Shown: positions 50,106 through 58,667 of the stretch, in pieces
How the letters are laid out: the number at the start of each line of letters is the position of its first letter
Numbering within the stretch: the stretch's first letter is position 1
NCBI RefSeq assembly: GCF_001637205.1
Contig: NZ_LVJH01000070.1
Location: forward strand, 434,001-498,000
DNA length: 64,000 nt
Reading direction: 5' to 3'
Origin: Paenibacillus glacialis
GTDB lineage: Bacteria > Bacillota > Bacilli > Paenibacillales > Paenibacillaceae
Position numbers and translations under genes: made by a program
Notes under the pieces: generated by a model
What the model was told of the DNA's origin: nothing
The model's database searches: none
Seen by the model: the letters and a program-made list of their open reading frames with translations, nothing else

Positions 50106-50981
50106 TTGTCATGCTGTCATCAAATAACTAAAACCGAGCAATTTGTAAATGACTTATACCAAGAAATAGGGATTACCGAAACACATCAGTTAGAAATTGA
50201 TGAGCTATCACAGCTCCTGAATATTTGGATTCATTATGCGAGTATTCCAAGCAGAGCTATAGATTCCGCAAAAGGATTGTCCACGATGTTTATAGACGAT
50301 CGTAATAACCTTGTTAAACAGTGGCTCGAATTTTTACACGAGCTCTGCCACCTGCTACGTCACGCAGGAAACCAAACCTTGATGCCAAAACAATTTACCG
50401 ATGCCCAAGAAAAAGAAGCTGAAAGATTCGTGCTTTATGCAGCTATTCCATTCTCGATGCTCAATAGATTGACCTTACCTACTCGTAAAAGTGATGCTAT
50501 AGCTTTTGTCGCACATGAATTCCGGGTACCGTTGGAACTTGCAGAAAGGCGAATCGAACAGATTGAACATGATAATTATCAATCGAAATTAATGTTGGAA
50601 AACAACTCTACATTTAATGGATCTTCTTTAACTTTTGATGAGGACCTAAATAACGATAGCTCGCTAGGGGTTCGAATTCGTGCCTATTATGACTATGATG
50701 GCGATTGGTCACGTCCACATACTTTGGTCGTAGAGCAGCCAGCAGGGTTCAATTGGGACAGTCAGTTGCCTATTCAGATTGATAAGAACTATAGGCAGTG
50801 TGATATTCCACCATACTTACCTGGATCTGCTGCATCTGTACTCTCTGAAGATATCCAAGTTATTCATGATAAGCCTGGCTTTGTATCTATTAATCTATCT
50901 AAAATCGCATGGAGACATGGCAAATCTATAGACCAACTCTTCTTATCGGTAGATACGATAGAGGATGCTCTTAATTTTTAA
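50106..50981 (+). CDS. ImmA/IrrE-type metallopeptidase
   Basis: 291 aa from TTG at 50106, 8 bases after GGAGG; an ATG five codons upstream is part of that ribosome site. Seen: zinc motif H-E-L-C-H (HExxH) with a downstream E in QEKEAERFVLYAAIP, typical of ImmA. The C-terminal half (after residue about 165) is an added beta-rich domain of unknown role. Known: ImmA cleaves the ImmR repressor to induce the element. Separated from the repressor by two cargo-like genes. Confidence 0.85.
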   Translation: MSCCHQITKTEQFVNDLYQEIGITETHQLEIDELSQLLNIWIHYASIPSRAIDSAKGLSTMFIDDRNNLVKQWLEFLHELCHLLRHAGNQTLMPKQFTDAQEKEAERFVLYAAIPFSMLNRLTLPTRKSDAIAFVAHEFRVPLELAERRIEQIEHDNYQSKLMLENNSTFNGSSLTFDEDLNNDSSLGVRIRAYYDYDGDWSRPHTLVVEQPAGFNWDSQLPIQIDKNYRQCDIPPYLPGSAASVLSEDIQVIHDKPGFVSINLSKIAWRHGKSIDQLFLSVDTIEDALNF

Positions 50982-50999
50982 CGGAAGGAGAAATATCTT

Positions 51000-52217
51000 A
51001 TGGCTAGCTACACTAAAATCCCCGCTAACAACAAGCAGGGGTATAAGTGGATTTGTACAATAGAAGGCCCTCCGGATCCTACCACTGGAAAAAGAAATCA
51101 GATCCCTAGAAGAGCTGATACACAAAAAGAGGCTTTGGCACGTGCCCAGGCTGTCTATAATGAGCGCAAACTAGGAATAGATTCAAAGAAAACTAAAAAG
51201 ATAACAATCATTGATGTCGCTGAGGAATGGCTCAAAACCTATTCAAAAGGAAAAGTTAAACGTAGAAGTGTTGTACAACGAGGAGTTCAGATAAATAACT
51301 TAAATAATTACTTCAAAAAGAAACCTATCAGCAAAATTACTCATCGAGATTATCAGAACTTTTTAAATGATCTTGATGACCAGGAATATGCTCATAACAC
51401 TATGCTAGGAATAAATAATACAGCAAACATGATTTTCAAGTATGCGATAAAACATAAAATAAGAATTGATAACCCCACCATTGATGCAGTCATACCGCAA
51501 AAGGTCACAACCGTTGAAGAGATCGAGAACAAGGACCAACTCATTGAAGACAAGTATTTGAATAGATCTGAGCTGCTAGATTTTTTCTCGACGATTAATG
51601 AACATGGTGAGCTGCAGGATAAAGAAATATTTTACCTGCTTGCTTTCTCGGGGGTTCGATCAGGTGAACTGTGTGCATTGAAGTGGACCGATATTGATTT
51701 TGTTTCTAATCAAATAAGAATCACAAAAACAATGGATAGCGATAACATGCGTAATTATCAACTGGAGACACCTAAGACCACAGGATCTATTCGACTGGTA
51801 CCCATCGATGAAAATGTAATGATCATGCTGATGGAACATAAAGAGCGGCAAGCTACTCAAATGAAATCGCAGCGAGATTATTTCAAAGATTACCATGACA
51901 AGAAATTTGTTTTTCGTAATAACGATGGATATCCTTTTAATGCGCAACACATTCGCATTAGGATGCAAAGAATTATTAAAGACACTTCAATCACTAAACA
52001 TGCCACTCCACACATCTTTAGACATACCTTCGTCAGTATGCTCGCTGAAGCAGAAGTCGACTTAAATACAATCATGCAAAGAGTAGGTCACGAAAATGAA
52101 AAAACAACTTTAAATATTTATACGCATGTAACACAAAAGATGCAGAAAAATGCCGACTTGAAGATAAAAAACCATTACGCTGATGTTCTCAATCTCAGTA
52201 CTTTGCAGGATATGTGA
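51000..52217 (+). CDS. int: tyrosine-recombinase integrase
   Basis: 405 aa, behind AAGGAG. Seen: an Arm-type N-terminal domain, then catalytic motifs F-S-G-V-R-S-G-E-L, K in the beta turn, H-I-F-R-H-T-F (HxxR) and G-H-E-N-E-K-T-T-L-N-I-Y-T-H with the nucleophile Tyr. Known: integrates and, with a directionality factor, excises the prophage. Its stop lies about 95 bases from the 3' end of cymR, so the right attachment site should be in that gap. Confidence 0.93.
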   Translation: MASYTKIPANNKQGYKWICTIEGPPDPTTGKRNQIPRRADTQKEALARAQAVYNERKLGIDSKKTKKITIIDVAEEWLKTYSKGKVKRRSVVQRGVQINNLNNYFKKKPISKITHRDYQNFLNDLDDQEYAHNTMLGINNTANMIFKYAIKHKIRIDNPTIDAVIPQKVTTVEEIENKDQLIEDKYLNRSELLDFFSTINEHGELQDKEIFYLLAFSGVRSGELCALKWTDIDFVSNQIRITKTMDSDNMRNYQLETPKTTGSIRLVPIDENVMIMLMEHKERQATQMKSQRDYFKDYHDKKFVFRNNDGYPFNAQHIRIRMQRIIKDTSITKHATPHIFRHTFVSMLAEAEVDLNTIMQRVGHENEKTTLNIYTHVTQKMQKNADLKIKNHYADVLNLSTLQDM

Positions 52218-52244
52218 TTTTTTATGTGATTTTCTCATTATAAA

Positions 52245-52268
52245 GGCCTCCAAATGGAGGCCAAAACA
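52245..52268. terminator. hairpin between integrase and cymR
   Basis: GGCCTCC and GGAGGCC with loop AAAT form a 7-bp GC stem. Leftward it is followed by TTTAT, so it may end cymR; rightward it follows the int stop by 28 bases. The attachment site may be close to it. Confidence 0.6.
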
Positions 52269-52310
52269 TTGATATATCAGTATTTCTCTAAGAATTACAA
52301 TAAACTATAA

Positions 52311-52730
52311 CTAAATATAGAACATGTAATTGTCAGCAGCACTTTTTTCTTCAAAAGAAATAAGATCTTGCAATGTTGTAGAATCTAGTGCGTTAGCGAT
52401 ACCATCTCGAATTCTGAGCCATAAATCCCGCTTCGCTGGATCATCTTCTTCCGTAAAGTCCACTGGGGAAATGGGTCCCTCGAGGACACGAATTACATCA
52501 CCTGCCGTAATCGTTGACGGGTCACGAAATAAAATATAACCACCATAAGCTCCACGAACACTCTTCACCAAACCTGCATTACGAAGAGGTGCAATCAATT
52601 GTTCAAGATAATGCTCTGATAATTGATTTTTCTCAGCAATACTTTTCAATGAAGTAGGTCCCTCACCAAACTTAGAAGATAGTTCCATCATAATGGTTAA
52701 GCCGTAACGTCCTTTTGTTGATATTTTCAT
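52311..52730 (-). CDS. cymR: CymR, Rrf2-family cysteine metabolism regulator
   Basis: 139 aa from the ATG at 52730, after GAGGTG; a GTG three codons upstream overlaps that site. Seen: MKISTKGRYGLTIMMELSSKF, SLKSIAEKNQLSEHYLEQLIAPLRNAGLVKSVRGAYGGYILFRDP, the Rrf2 winged-helix signature. Known: CymR with CysK represses cysteine and sulfur genes in Bacillota. Intact, so prophage insertion at its 3' side has not broken it. The iscS-like gene seen beside cymR in Bacillus is absent here. Confidence 0.9.
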   Translation of the reverse strand: MKISTKGRYGLTIMMELSSKFGEGPTSLKSIAEKNQLSEHYLEQLIAPLRNAGLVKSVRGAYGGYILFRDPSTITAGDVIRVLEGPISPVDFTEEDDPAKRDLWLRIRDGIANALDSTTLQDLISFEEKSAADNYMFYI

Positions 52731-53011
52731 CCCTAGCACCTCTTTCTATTCATATAAAACTTTAGTATGATTGTTTACTGTTCATTATTGTAAGCATAAT
52801 CGGCAGGTTAGCATATTAATTCATACTATTTCTATCTATTCCGATCATTACCCTTTGCTTATGGTAACATATTCAGTTCCTATATGGAAAACAAACCGTT
52901 ACAAATTGGTGGAATGTTCGTCCAGAGTGGACATTTCTCAGTATGTGAAGTCATGACGATTATGTTAAAATACAGTATGGGCACAATTTTAATATAAAGA
53001 TGGTGATTCTG

Positions 53012-54148
53012 ATGTCAATAGATAATAGCAGTATACGTGTCGTTGTCGGCATGTCTGGAGGTGTCGATTCCTCCGTAACTGCGCTGCTTCTGAAACAGCA
53101 AGGTTATGACGTAATCGGGATCTTTATGAAGAATTGGGATGATACCGATCAATTCGGTAATTGTACGGCAGAAGATGATGCAGAAGACGTACGCCGCGTC
53201 TGTGAACAGATCGATATTCCCTACTATACCGTCAATTTCGAGAAGGAATACTTTGATAAAGTATTCTCCTATTTCCTTGATGAATATAAGTCCGGAAGGA
53301 CACCCAACCCTGATGTAATGTGCAATAGAGAGATCAAATTCGGGGAATTCTTGAATAAAGCTCTCAATTTAGGTGCGGATTATGTTGCTACAGGGCATTA
53401 TGCCAGAGTAGTCGAAGAGAAGGGCGTTTATAAACTATTACGCGGTATTGATAGCAATAAAGATCAGACCTACTTTCTAAATGCATTAAATCAGGAGCAA
53501 TTCTCCAAAGCTATGTTCCCGATCGGTCATCTTCCTAAGCCGGAAGTACGACGTATTGCTGAAGAAGCTGGACTTTATACTGCGAAGAAGAAAGACAGCA
53601 CAGGTGTCTGTTTTATCGGTGAACGTAACTTCAAAGAGTTCCTTAGCCAATACTTACCTGCTCAATCTGGCAAAATGGTGGACATTGCAACGGGCGAAGT
53701 TAAAGGCGATCACGATGGACTGATGTATTATACGCTAGGTCAGCGTCAAGGTCTTGGTATTGGTGGTTCAGGTTCAGGCGAACCCTGGTTTGTAGCTGAT
53801 AAGGACCTAGAGCATAACATTCTATATGTCGTGCAAGGCGACAATCATCCTAGTCTTTATTCTAATGGGCTTATAGCAACGGGAGTGAATTGGATTGAAG
53901 GAGAAGGATCTTTGCCCAAAGGACCTTTTACTTGCACAGCCAAATTCCGTTATCGTCAACCTGATCAGGGTGTGACGCTGAACTGGCTTCCCGATGGATC
54001 GGTTAACGTTGTATTTGATAAGCAACAAAAGGCTATTACACCAGGACAAGCTGTTGTCTTCTTCCAAGGTGAAGAATGCCTCGGTGGTGGTACCATCGAC
54101 AAAGTCGATAAGGTACCTTACACTATTCCCCAAATTTTAAAAAAATAA
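53012..54148 (+). CDS. mnmA: MnmA, tRNA-specific 2-thiouridylase
   Basis: 378 aa from ATG at 53012; an ATG at 53000 is less well placed. Seen: PP-loop S-G-G-V-D-S-S-V near the start, catalytic Cys in N-P-D-V-M-C-N-R-E-I and the second in S-T-G-V-C-F-I-G-E-R-N. Known: puts sulfur on U34 of Lys, Glu and Gln tRNAs, with sulfur from a cysteine desulfurase. Divergent from cymR over 280 bases, followed by a strong terminator. Confidence 0.93.
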   Translation: MSIDNSSIRVVVGMSGGVDSSVTALLLKQQGYDVIGIFMKNWDDTDQFGNCTAEDDAEDVRRVCEQIDIPYYTVNFEKEYFDKVFSYFLDEYKSGRTPNPDVMCNREIKFGEFLNKALNLGADYVATGHYARVVEEKGVYKLLRGIDSNKDQTYFLNALNQEQFSKAMFPIGHLPKPEVRRIAEEAGLYTAKKKDSTGVCFIGERNFKEFLSQYLPAQSGKMVDIATGEVKGDHDGLMYYTLGQRQGLGIGGSGSGEPWFVADKDLEHNILYVVQGDNHPSLYSNGLIATGVNWIEGEGSLPKGPFTCTAKFRYRQPDQGVTLNWLPDGSVNVVFDKQQKAITPGQAVVFFQGEECLGGGTIDKVDKVPYTIPQILKK

Positions 54149-54151
54149 AAC

Positions 54152-54190
54152 AAAAATGCCCTTCTCATTATTGATGAGAGGGGCATTTTG
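54152..54190. terminator. Rho-independent terminator between mnmA and rarA
   Basis: ATGCCCTTCTCAT and ATGAGAGGGGCAT form a stem of about 13 bp with A and T tracts either side, so it can stop transcription from both converging genes. Confidence 0.9.
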
Positions 54191-54228
54191 TACTTATAAA
54201 AGTTGGTGGTGGGTAGCAATCTCTAAAG

Positions 54229-55536
54229 CTACAATTCACGCCGACGTTCTTGATTCAACTTGATCTTAGATTCATTCCCTTGCTCCGTTGCTTGATAGAA
54301 TACCCGTCGTGAGATCTCCTTAGGCAAATAATCTTGTTTCACATAATGGTTCGGGAAATCATGTGGATATTTATATCCTGTGTGTCCAAGCTTCACAGCG
54401 CCCTTATAGTGACTATCTCTTAAGTGTAGAGGTACTTCCGCTGATCTGATATCATCCATAGCGGTCATCGCTTTCGAAATAGCAAGATAAACTGCATTGG
54501 ATTTAGGACTTTCAACCGCAAAAATAATCGCTTGCGAGATATTTAACTTCCCCTCAGCCCAGCCATTATTCCGATAAGCATCAAGTGCACTCACGGCCTG
54601 AACCAATGCTTGGGGATTAGCAAGACCTATATCTTCACTGCTTGCTGCAATTAAGCGTCGAATGAACACCATCGGGTCCATCCCAAGTTTCTCCACTCCA
54701 TACAGAAACCAGAATAGTGCAGCATCGCTTGAACCACGAATACTCTTATGAAATGCCGAAATGATGTCATACTGTGTGGATTCATCTGCTTTTACGATGG
54801 GTCTACGAATCGATTCTTCCGCTACTTCAATCGTAACGTGAATCGTACCATCATCCTCTGGAGCTGTCGTCAACACCGCTAACTCTAACGCATTAAGTGC
54901 CCTGCGAATATCCCCATTTGCCATCGTTGCGATATGCTCTAATGCATCTTTATCCACATCGAGCTTCATATAACCAAGCCCTTTTTCCGAATCTAGAAGT
55001 GCACGTTTCATAGCAATTAAGGAATGTTCCTTCGTCAACGCGTTTAATTGGAATAATGTTGCTCGACTCATTAAAGCGCCATTGACGTAATGAAATGGGT
55101 TCTCCGTTGTCGCTCCTATAAAAACAATGGTGCCTTTCTCAACAGCAGGTAACAATGCATCTTGCCTAGAACTGTTAAAGCGATGTACCTCATCTAAGAA
55201 AAGAATCGTCTTGGTTCCGTATAAAGACTTGCTGGTGTGAGCCTGATCAATCACCTCTCGCACGTCTTTGACAGAAGCCTCTACTGCATTTAGTCGTACA
55301 AACGTAGCCTTGGTATGATGAGAAATAATATGTGCTAACGTTGTTTTACCCGACCCAGGAGGCCCATATAAAAGAATCGATGAGACTTGATCGGCTTCAA
55401 TTGCGCGTCGCAATAACTTTCCTCGACCCACAATATGCTCTTGTCCAATATATTCATCCAGATTCACCGGGCGCATCCGATCGGCAAGTAGCCGCGAGAC
55501 GGTGTCCGATTCCTGCTGAAAAGAGAATAAATCCAT
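54229..55536 (-). CDS. rarA: RarA/MgsA replication-associated recombination ATPase
   Basis: 435 aa. Seen: Walker A G58-P-P-G-S-G-K-T-T66, Walker B L-F-L-D-E-V-H-R-F, sensor GDIRRALNALE and the C-terminal MgsA region EVPLHLRD. Known: AAA+ protein acting at stalled replication forks. It starts MDLFSFQQESD, the usual RarA N-terminus. Ends 39 bases from the shared terminator. Confidence 0.93.
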   Translation of the reverse strand: MDLFSFQQESDTVSRLLADRMRPVNLDEYIGQEHIVGRGKLLRRAIEADQVSSILLYGPPGSGKTTLAHIISHHTKATFVRLNAVEASVKDVREVIDQAHTSKSLYGTKTILFLDEVHRFNSSRQDALLPAVEKGTIVFIGATTENPFHYVNGALMSRATLFQLNALTKEHSLIAMKRALLDSEKGLGYMKLDVDKDALEHIATMANGDIRRALNALELAVLTTAPEDDGTIHVTIEVAEESIRRPIVKADESTQYDIISAFHKSIRGSSDAALFWFLYGVEKLGMDPMVFIRRLIAASSEDIGLANPQALVQAVSALDAYRNNGWAEGKLNISQAIIFAVESPKSNAVYLAISKAMTAMDDIRSAEVPLHLRDSHYKGAVKLGHTGYKYPHDFPNHYVKQDYLPKEISRRVFYQATEQGNESKIKLNQERRREL

Positions 55537-55610
55537 TCGTAATTCACGTCCTTACCATCCATCAAAATTATAAATATCTTTATCTATCATATCACAATCG
55601 TAGTGAACAC

Positions 55611-55650
55611 AAGAAGAACCGCCCGGCTTCATTCGCCTGACGGTTCTCTT
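55611..55650 (-). terminator. hairpin after the CD3324-like gene
   Basis: AGAACCG...CGGTTCT with an inner GGC/GCC pair forms a stable stem about 20 bases after the stop, followed leftward by TTCTTGTG. It separates the gene from rarA. Confidence 0.6.
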
Positions 55651-55670
55651 GAACACTCTATGCTAACTCT

Positions 55671-56000
55671 TTATTGAAGATTTGCAGACTGCTTAAGCTC
55701 CATTCGCATTTTGACAATCACTTTACGGATACTGTCTTCGGACAAATGATATGCTTGCTGCAAATATTCAACAGAGCGACCTTCTGAATACAAACCAAAA
55801 ATCTCTTCATTCCTACGAGTGATCAGCTTCCGTGTTCCACTAAGTTCTCCCCAGCCTACACGCTGTTTGTTCTTCTTCGGGATGTATATCAATTCACCAT
55901 GAATATACTGTTGAAGCTCTTTCAACAAATTAGGTGGAAGCACATCCTTGCCATTTTTGTAATTCGCGATAACCAACGTCCTCCTTAAACCATTGTCCAA
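55671..56000 (-). CDS. CD3324-like HTH protein
   Basis: 109 aa from ATG at 56000. Seen: YKNGKDVLPPNLLKELQQYIHGELIYIPKK, W-G-E-L-S-G-T-R, NEEIFGLYSEGRSVEYLQQAYHLSEDSIRKVIVKMR, a Mor-like HTH family. Known: CD3324-type proteins usually begin close to the YxNxKDVLP phrase. The AAGGAGG at 55980-55986 stands 9 bases before an ATC (55970) that would give exactly that start; a TTG at 55976 is too near. The true start may be ATC. Confidence 0.75.
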   Translation of the reverse strand: MDNGLRRTLVIANYKNGKDVLPPNLLKELQQYIHGELIYIPKKNKQRVGWGELSGTRKLITRRNEEIFGLYSEGRSVEYLQQAYHLSEDSIRKVIVKMRMELKQSANLQ

Positions 56001-56037
56001 CTACTGCTACGTTTAAGACTTTTTTATTAAATACCAT
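55930..56037 (-). CDS. 35-codon frame overlapping the CD3324-like gene
   Basis: ATG at 56037 has AAAGGAGG 9 bases upstream and the frame ends TAA 55930. It begins MVFNKKVLNVAVVGQWFKED and overlaps the next gene by about 70 bases in another frame, ending at 55930. It may be a leader for translational coupling, or a small protein in its own right. Not recognised. Confidence 0.45.
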   Translation of the reverse strand: MVFNKKVLNVAVVGQWFKEDVGYRELQKWQGCAST

Positions 56038-56359
56038 TGATTTCGCCTCCTTTCGACTATGTATTTTTTTCCCAACTAAATTTATTATACCTCATTTAAT
56101 GCCCTCGTGGTTATAAAAAATAATAAGGGAGACCGCTTGCCGCGATCCCCCTTATTTAACAGGTTTTCCGCTTACGCGGAAACCACCTCGTATGCTTTGA
56201 TCAATTCAATCAGCCTCCTTTCGCGGCATAATGGTCGGTTCCGACATCCTTATTAACTCATATAATCAGGTATCTAATCAAGTGAAAGAATAAGTATAAC
56301 TATTTTTTACCTCAACCATTAAAAAGGGACTCTCCCTAAGGGTAATCTTCATCAATTCA
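56038..56359. other. intergenic region with two hairpins and short frames
   Basis: Seen: a terminator-like stem AATAAGGG/CCCTTATT (56122-56156) and a stem GGTTTTCCGC/GCGGAAACC (56162-56184). A leftward AAAGGAGG is followed by a 10-codon frame from TTG (MIKAYEVVSA) or 17 codons from ATT. Upstream, the 13-codon MSEPTIMPRKEAD ends at TGA. This resembles the remains of a short toxin unit, but the membrane part is missing. Confidence 0.35.
56320..56338 (-). terminator. Rho-independent terminator after helD
   Basis: Leftward reading gives AGGGA, loop GAG, TCCCT and TTTTT, about 20 bases after the helD stop. Confidence 0.6.
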
Positions 56360-58531
56360 TTATGATTCAGGCCAACCTCGAACGGCTATATCTTCGTCCT
56401 GATTTCCCAAGTAATCTGGAACACCTTCTCCATGCATAATCCATAACTCATGTAAAGCGCGCGTACATCCCACATACATCAGTTTAGCATCCCATGGTTT
56501 AGGACCGTAATGGTCTAGATCGGCATCTGCTACAATAACAGCATCGAACTCTAAACCTTTTGATAGATACACGGGAAGTATGGATAATCCACCTTGGTAG
56601 GCCTGTTTGCTTCCATCTATGAGGTGTAAATCCGCTGTATTCTTTTCTAATTGATGATGCAAATCTTTAGCTTCACTAAGGGTTCGTGTCAGAATGGCTA
56701 CCGTCCGATATTCTTTGGAAGATAATCGATTTAATGCCGTTTGTAGATCGTCTATTCTCGATCCTTCATCCTTACCATAAGGAATTAACCGAACAGTATC
56801 TCCACTACGGAATACGGGAACAGCCATCAGATCACTTTGGACACCCTTTTCCAAAATCCCGTTCGCAAATTCGATAATCTCCATCGTTGAGCGATAACTT
56901 CGAGTTAATGCGAAGTAAGCTGTATGTTCTGGTTGGAACAACGAACTCATCTCTTCCCATTGATGAACTCCCCGGTAAGCATGAATTCCTTGTGAGAGAT
57001 CGCCTAGAATGGTGAAGGAATGTCCTCGGACAAAGAAATCCAATACAGCTACCTGGAATGGAGAGAAATCCTGTGCCTCATCAATGACAATATGATCAAA
57101 TCGCTGTTCACTGGTTACATCATTCAATAAATAATGAATATAAAGAAGTGGCGATAGATCTTCTTCACGGATAATGTCCTTCTTAAGATCGGATTGTGTT
57201 GATTTCAGCACAGTGGCCGGAATTCCTTGTAAGCAATCATCTGACCATCCAGTAGGTGCTTTTAAAGCACGAAACATTTGTTTATATAATGTCAAAGGCT
57301 CATACTTAGGCCACTTGGTAGCATAACTTTTCTCACGTTGTGTTGCCTTTTTCTTCCGATCCTTAAACACGGCTTCAGAAGGAGATTTCTTGAGCTCCAT
57401 TTCCACCCAGCGATGAATTCTCGCCATAACACGTTCTTTTCTTTTGGCAAGAGGATAAGGCTTGTATTCTTCATTATACCAATACAGTATTTTGTCATGC
57501 GACAACACCTTGCCATCCCATGGGCTGAAATCGCCTTCTGGAACAGAAACCGTCTCCAACGACTCAATAACACTTGAGATCATCTTCATGAGTGTCAAAG
57601 ATCCTTTAAACCGACCAGGCACCTCATCATTTATTTCACGAGTCCCACCAGCTTGTTCGAACCAATAATGAAGTGTCTCTGCCGCATCTGCAAGAGGCAT
57701 ATTCAGCTCTAGCACATCCAATGCCCAGTCCGCAAATGTACTCTGTTGAATATCACCAACACCTAATTCAGGCAGCACATCAGAAATATAATCCAAGAAC
57801 ATATGGTTCGGAGCAAAAATAATCATTTTTTCTGCCGTAACCTGCTCTTTATATTGATACAACAAATAGGCCAGTCGATGTAACGCAACGGTCGTTTTCC
57901 CGCTCCCTGCTACGCCTTGAATGATAAGTGCTGTATTTTTGACTGCACGAATAATTTGATCCTGCTCAGCTTGAATCGTCGATACGATGTCACGTAGCTT
58001 ATTATCCTTGTTCTCTCCAAGACGATAGACTAGAAATTCATCTGATACCGCAGGTTGCTCATTTTCTCTGTTATAGGTATCGGAGACTCTTTCTAATATT
58101 TGTTTTCGAATAACGACGTTGCGTTTCAAAAACACGAGCCCTTCAATCAATCCTTCAGGCGCTTCATACGATGTTGCCTCATCACCACCCGTGAAAGAGT
58201 AAAAAAGACTCGCTACAGGTGCACGCCAATCAATCACAAGCGGTTGATCTGTCACAACCTCCCGATCGACACCTATTTTACCAATGTAAAGTGGCTTTCT
58301 TTGATCCTTTGTACCTTGGAAATCCAAGCGTCCAAAATAGGGCTCCTGTACGCTTTTGGCTAGTGCTATACGTTTCTCTTTGCGCGCCTCTTCGAGGATT
58401 TGCTCAGTGAAATCATGTCCTGTATAGACATCTACACTTTGTAGCCATTGCAGTTGGCGATCAATTTCTGTGATCGCATCATTCAGCCTTTTCTCTTCCT
58501 CTTGATAGGCACTTTGAAAGTTGTCTTCCAT
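56360..58531 (-). CDS. helD: HelD, RNA polymerase recycling helicase-like ATPase
   Basis: 723 aa. Seen: N-terminal helical arm, DQPLVIDWRAPVASLFYSFTGGDEATSYEAPEG, Walker A G-V-A-G-S-G-K-T-T, UvrD-like motifs VIDEAQDFSPFQ, SYRST and the C-terminal YVGCTRALHELWI. Known: HelD binds RNA polymerase and frees it from stalled complexes. Start MEDNFQSAYQEEEKRLNDAITEID has GAGG upstream. Confidence 0.92.
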   Translation of the reverse strand: MEDNFQSAYQEEEKRLNDAITEIDRQLQWLQSVDVYTGHDFTEQILEEARKEKRIALAKSVQEPYFGRLDFQGTKDQRKPLYIGKIGVDREVVTDQPLVIDWRAPVASLFYSFTGGDEATSYEAPEGLIEGLVFLKRNVVIRKQILERVSDTYNRENEQPAVSDEFLVYRLGENKDNKLRDIVSTIQAEQDQIIRAVKNTALIIQGVAGSGKTTVALHRLAYLLYQYKEQVTAEKMIIFAPNHMFLDYISDVLPELGVGDIQQSTFADWALDVLELNMPLADAAETLHYWFEQAGGTREINDEVPGRFKGSLTLMKMISSVIESLETVSVPEGDFSPWDGKVLSHDKILYWYNEEYKPYPLAKRKERVMARIHRWVEMELKKSPSEAVFKDRKKKATQREKSYATKWPKYEPLTLYKQMFRALKAPTGWSDDCLQGIPATVLKSTQSDLKKDIIREEDLSPLLYIHYLLNDVTSEQRFDHIVIDEAQDFSPFQVAVLDFFVRGHSFTILGDLSQGIHAYRGVHQWEEMSSLFQPEHTAYFALTRSYRSTMEIIEFANGILEKGVQSDLMAVPVFRSGDTVRLIPYGKDEGSRIDDLQTALNRLSSKEYRTVAILTRTLSEAKDLHHQLEKNTADLHLIDGSKQAYQGGLSILPVYLSKGLEFDAVIVADADLDHYGPKPWDAKLMYVGCTRALHELWIMHGEGVPDYLGNQDEDIAVRGWPES

Positions 58532-58601
58532 TTTCAGTTACCTCCTAAAAGTTTTTTGGAGCTTTCGCTTCCTGTGTTGCTTCGCAAAAAAAACTTGCTT
58601 C

Positions 58602-58628
58602 AAAATATTTCCTTATAGAAAAGGAAAT
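58602..58628 (-). terminator. weak hairpin after the NCS2 permease gene
   Basis: TTTCCTT and AAGGAAA form a 7-bp AT-rich stem, followed leftward by TATTTTG. It is a weak terminator at best. Confidence 0.35.
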
Positions 58629-58667
58629 TAAGTATATCATAATGGTATTAGAGAAACCATAAGTCTT

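Noticed and set aside
52921..52934. 14-base match to one iteron (TCCAGAGTGGACAT) upstream of mnmA
   Set aside because: Matches of this length are expected by chance in 64 kb, and there is only a single copy without the dyad.
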